From the NCBI GenBank assembly GCA_024762485.1, contig JANTHH010000121.1:1-8192 (forward strand): DNA of 8,192 nucleotides. Direction: 5' to 3'. The stretch is from Chromatiales bacterium. Its GTDB lineage: Bacteria > Pseudomonadota > Gammaproteobacteria > Chromatiales > Chromatiaceae. Position numbers and translations under genes: made by a program. Positions 5,727 through 8,192 of this stretch are shown here, in pieces (within the stretch, counting starts at the first letter, position 1; each line of letters begins with the position of its first letter). The notes beneath the pieces were generated by a model. It was not told where the DNA came from. It saw nothing but the letters and a program-made list of their open reading frames with translations, and searched no databases.

Positions 5727-7352
5727 ATGGAAAACAGTGTCGTCAGCAACCTGCAGGCCACCAGCAGCCGTCTCGTGGCCGAGACCAGCCTCCAGCTGCT
5801 GGTCTATGGCGGGACGTACAACGAGGTGAATGACTATGTCAGCACCCTGCGCAACGATGGCCTGGCAGTACATGCCACCCATGTCGACAGCCCTGTCGAA
5901 CTGGACCGCGCACTGGAGGGCGGCACCCTGGGCATGGCGATCATCCATGCCGACACTGCCGGGGCCGAACTCCCGCAGATACTCGCGCAACTGCGCGACA
6001 GCGATAGCCAGCTACCCATCCTGCTGCTCGCGGAGTCCAGTGAGAGCTATCTCCCGCTGACCACGAATTTCGAGATCAGGGACATCGTCCCACCTTTGCA
6101 ACTGGGCCACCTCTCCTTTGCCGTCCGCCGCGAACACCGCAATCAGCTGCACCGCCTGGAAATCGCCAGGCTGCGCAGCGAGCTCGAGGCCGCGGAACAG
6201 CGCTGCGGGCAACTCGAACTCGAATCGCTCGATGCCATCGCCTATATCGCCGATGGCATGCACATGAGCGTGAACCCCGGCTATCTTTCACTGTTCGGCT
6301 TTGACGACGCCGCCGACATGGAGGGGCTTCCGGTGATGGATCTGATCGCCCCTGAACAGCGCCCCGACTTCAAGCGGGTACTGCGTCAGCTCAGCGACAA
6401 CCAGGAGGTCAAGGCGCAGGCCACCACCTGCCAAACGGCCGGCGGTGAGCACTTCGAGGCGCAGATCGCCTTCTTCCCTGCCCAGCTCGAGGGCGAGGAT
6501 TGCACCCAGATCGTACTGCGGCGGATCGGCGACGCCGCAGATGAAGAGGCCGCACCCCCGCCTGAGTCCACCGAGCACGTCAGCGGGCAAGTCAACGAGG
6601 CGGACGCGCCGGTGGTCGAGGCCCTGCGCCAAGCCCTGAACGATGACCTGCTCACCCTCGAATACCAGCCTATCGTCAGTCTCCAGGGCGATACCCGGGA
6701 ACACTATGCCGTGCTGCTGCGCCTGCCCAGTGGAGAAGAGAAACTGCTCCCCGAACAATTCCTGCCACAGGCGGAACAGGCCGGGCTGCTGAGCGAGATC
6801 GACCGCTGGGTGATAAAGGCGAGCATCCGCGAACTGGTCCAGCAGCGCGCGGAAGGCCGCAAGATCCACTTCTTCATCAACCTGTCACGCACCTGCCTGC
6901 AGGATGAGAGCCTGCTGCTGTGGATCTGCGACTGTCTGCGCGACCACGACGCCAAGGGTGCCTGGCTGACCCTGCAGCTGCAGGCGGCAGATCTGCGCGC
7001 CGACATCTATGCTGCCCAGGCCTTCATCGACGGCCTGAAGAAGATCAACTGCAAGCTCGCGATCTCCAACTACCTCGCCGACCCTGACAGTGATGTCCTC
7101 ACCGAGAGTATCGGTGCCGACTACATCAAGCTCGATCCGGCCTATATCACCAACCTGGCAACGGATCAGCAGCAGCAGGACAATCTCAACCAGGTCAACG
7201 AAAAGCTGCAGGCAAAGGGGTTTCTTACCGTCGTGGTGGGCGTGGAATCCGGTGACAGCCTGTCCGTGCTGTGGAATATCAGCGTCAACTTCATCCAGGG
7301 CAACTTCCTACAACCCGCCACCACCGAGATCATCGGCGAACAGCAGGTCTGA
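5727..7352 (+). CDS. FimX-like c-di-GMP effector: pseudo-receiver, PAS and degenerate EAL, no GGDEF
   Basis: The product is 541 residues from the ATG at 5727; an in-frame TTG at 5667 would add 20 residues and overlaps a hairpin. Residues about 21-125 look like a receiver domain without the phospho-acceptor: LQLLVYGG lacks the acidic pair, MAIIHADTAG has His at the usual Asp place, and the late Lys is Pro (DIVPP). A charged helix (about 131-168) leads to a PAS domain (about 166-266) with DAIAYIADGMHM and MEGLPVMDLIAPEQ, very like Pseudomonas FimX. A short acidic linker with PPP takes the place of the GGDEF domain. The EAL domain (about 296-541) keeps LEYQPIVSL, IDRWVI, FINLS, YIKLD, GVES and IQGNFLQP. 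Its EAL signature is AVL (Ala328), and the DDFG motif is SNYL (447-450). Catalysis is therefore unlikely and c-di-GMP binding plausible. Pseudomonas FimX controls type IV pilus assembly; that role here is inferred. Cytosolic. Confidence 0.85.
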   Translation: MENSVVSNLQATSSRLVAETSLQLLVYGGTYNEVNDYVSTLRNDGLAVHATHVDSPVELDRALEGGTLGMAIIHADTAGAELPQILAQLRDSDSQLPILLLAESSESYLPLTTNFEIRDIVPPLQLGHLSFAVRREHRNQLHRLEIARLRSELEAAEQRCGQLELESLDAIAYIADGMHMSVNPGYLSLFGFDDAADMEGLPVMDLIAPEQRPDFKRVLRQLSDNQEVKAQATTCQTAGGEHFEAQIAFFPAQLEGEDCTQIVLRRIGDAADEEAAPPPESTEHVSGQVNEADAPVVEALRQALNDDLLTLEYQPIVSLQGDTREHYAVLLRLPSGEEKLLPEQFLPQAEQAGLLSEIDRWVIKASIRELVQQRAEGRKIHFFINLSRTCLQDESLLLWICDCLRDHDAKGAWLTLQLQAADLRADIYAAQAFIDGLKKINCKLAISNYLADPDSDVLTESIGADYIKLDPAYITNLATDQQQQDNLNQVNEKLQAKGFLTVVVGVESGDSLSVLWNISVNFIQGNFLQPATTEIIGEQQV

Positions 7353-7364
7353 ACGCCCGGATTT

Positions 7365-8192
7365 TCAGGGATTCGCCACCCCGTGGGGGACGTGTCCGGT
7401 CGGCACATGGCGGCTCGCGGATTCGCAATGGGCCTGCTGATCGTCGAAGAAGATATCGGCCCCGAACGCCTTGAGAAAGGCCGCCTTGTCCATGCCACCG
7501 AGGAACAACGCCTCGTCGATGCGGATGCCCCAGTCGCGCAGGGTACGGATCACCCGCTCATGGGCTGGCGCACCACGCGCAGTGCACAGTGCGGTGCGGA
7601 TCGGCGAGGTGCCCTCCACCGCCAGCGACTGCATCTGGTGCAACACCTGAAGGAAGCGCTTGAATGGGCCGCCGCTCAACGGGCGATGTGCGGCGGCCTT
7701 CTCGCTGGCCTCGAAGGCGCTCAGCCCCTCACTGCGGTAGACGCGCTCGGCCTCGTCGGAGAACAGCACCGCGTCACCGTCAAAGGCGATACGCAGCTGA
7801 TCATCGCGGGTGGATTCACCGCCGGGCAGGGCCGGCCCGACGATGGTCGCCGCGGCCATGCCCGCCAGCAGGGCACGGCTGACATCCCCGGCGTTGGCGG
7901 ACAGAAACAGATGCGCGCCGAGGGCGGCGGCGTATTCGAAGGGACTCGCCCCGCCGGTGAAGGCGGCCCGGGTGATGTCCAGGCCGTGATGCTGGATGGA
8001 ATTGAAGATCCGCAGCCCCGTGTCCGCACTGTTGCGTGACATCAGCACCACCTCGACCTTGACCCGGCCATCGAATACCTCGTTCAGCCCCAGCAGTTTC
8101 TTCACCAGGGGAAAGGCGACACCCGGCTCGAGCAGTTCCTCCTCATGGGCGATCTGATACTCGCAATAGGCACTGATGCCCTGCTGTTCGTA
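7365..8192 (-). CDS. 5'-nucleotidase of the Pfam 5-nucleotidase family (partial, N-terminus off window)
   Basis: The frame stays open to the right edge, giving 275 visible residues and a TGA stop at 7367-7365. A GTG at 8105 lies in frame, but conserved family sequence continues upstream of it (ISAYCEYQIAHEEELLEPGVAFPL), so it is an internal Val and the true start is outside. Family landmarks are LVKKLLGLN, VEVVLMSRNSADTGLRIFNS, ITRAAFTGGASP, HLFLSANAGDV, an acidic FDGDAVLFSDEAE, and the C-terminal FLGGMDKAAFLKAFGADIFF then DDQ-AH-E with HVPHGVAN. The family dephosphorylates nucleoside 5'-monophosphates in the cytosol; the specific substrate cannot be told here. Members are usually 300-340 residues, so roughly 30-60 are missing. 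It converges on the fimX-like gene, with only 12 bases between stop codons. Confidence 0.93.
   Translation of the reverse strand, partial: YEQQGISAYCEYQIAHEEELLEPGVAFPLVKKLLGLNEVFDGRVKVEVVLMSRNSADTGLRIFNSIQHHGLDITRAAFTGGASPFEYAAALGAHLFLSANAGDVSRALLAGMAAATIVGPALPGGESTRDDQLRIAFDGDAVLFSDEAERVYRSEGLSAFEASEKAAAHRPLSGGPFKRFLQVLHQMQSLAVEGTSPIRTALCTARGAPAHERVIRTLRDWGIRIDEALFLGGMDKAAFLKAFGADIFFDDQQAHCESASRHVPTGHVPHGVANP

Overview
The window reads as a chromosomal stretch of a high-GC gammaproteobacterium. The grounds are an efp-epmA operon with a divergent epmB (the (R)-beta-lysine branch of EF-P modification) and a FimX-like c-di-GMP protein. A Chromatiales-type lineage is my guess from overall protein flavour, not something proven here. 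No rRNA, tRNA, CRISPR array, insertion sequence or phage gene was seen. Coding density is high and every non-coding gap is shorter than 170 bases.

Layout, left to right. (1) Positions 1-135, minus: the first 45 codons of a gene running off the left edge, possibly an acyl-carrier/AMP-ligase type protein. (2) 216-869, minus: a small exported protein with a lamin-tail-like domain and a C-terminal VPLP-hydrophobic-RR sorting tail (PEP-CTERM/exosortase type). (3) An intrinsic terminator at 894-925 (minus), closing the EF-P operon. (4) 996-1970 epmA and 1975-2547 efp, both minus, 4 bases apart. (5) 2546-3571, plus: epmB, whose start codon overlaps that of efp head to head. (6) 3735-5627, plus: a 630-residue soluble protein with a helical N-terminal region and a PilZ-like C-terminal beta domain. 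(7) 5727-7352, plus: a FimX-like protein with a pseudo-receiver, a PAS domain and a degenerate EAL domain, but no GGDEF domain. (8) 7365-8192, minus: a 5'-nucleotidase of the Pfam 5-nucleotidase family, converging on fimX with a 12-base gap and truncated by the right edge.

How the genes work together. EpmB isomerises lysine to (R)-beta-lysine, EpmA attaches it to Lys34 of EF-P, and modified EF-P relieves ribosome stalling at polyproline stretches. Both downstream plus-strand proteins (6 and 7) contain a PPP motif, so they are plausible EF-P clients. Genes 6 and 7 look like a two-gene c-di-GMP effector unit; by analogy with Pseudomonas FimX the output may be type IV pilus function. The point most worth a second look is the GGDEF-less FimX with its EAL motif changed to AVL, next to a PilZ-like partner. 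The sorting-tail protein beside a possible acyl-ligase gene is a secondary lead.
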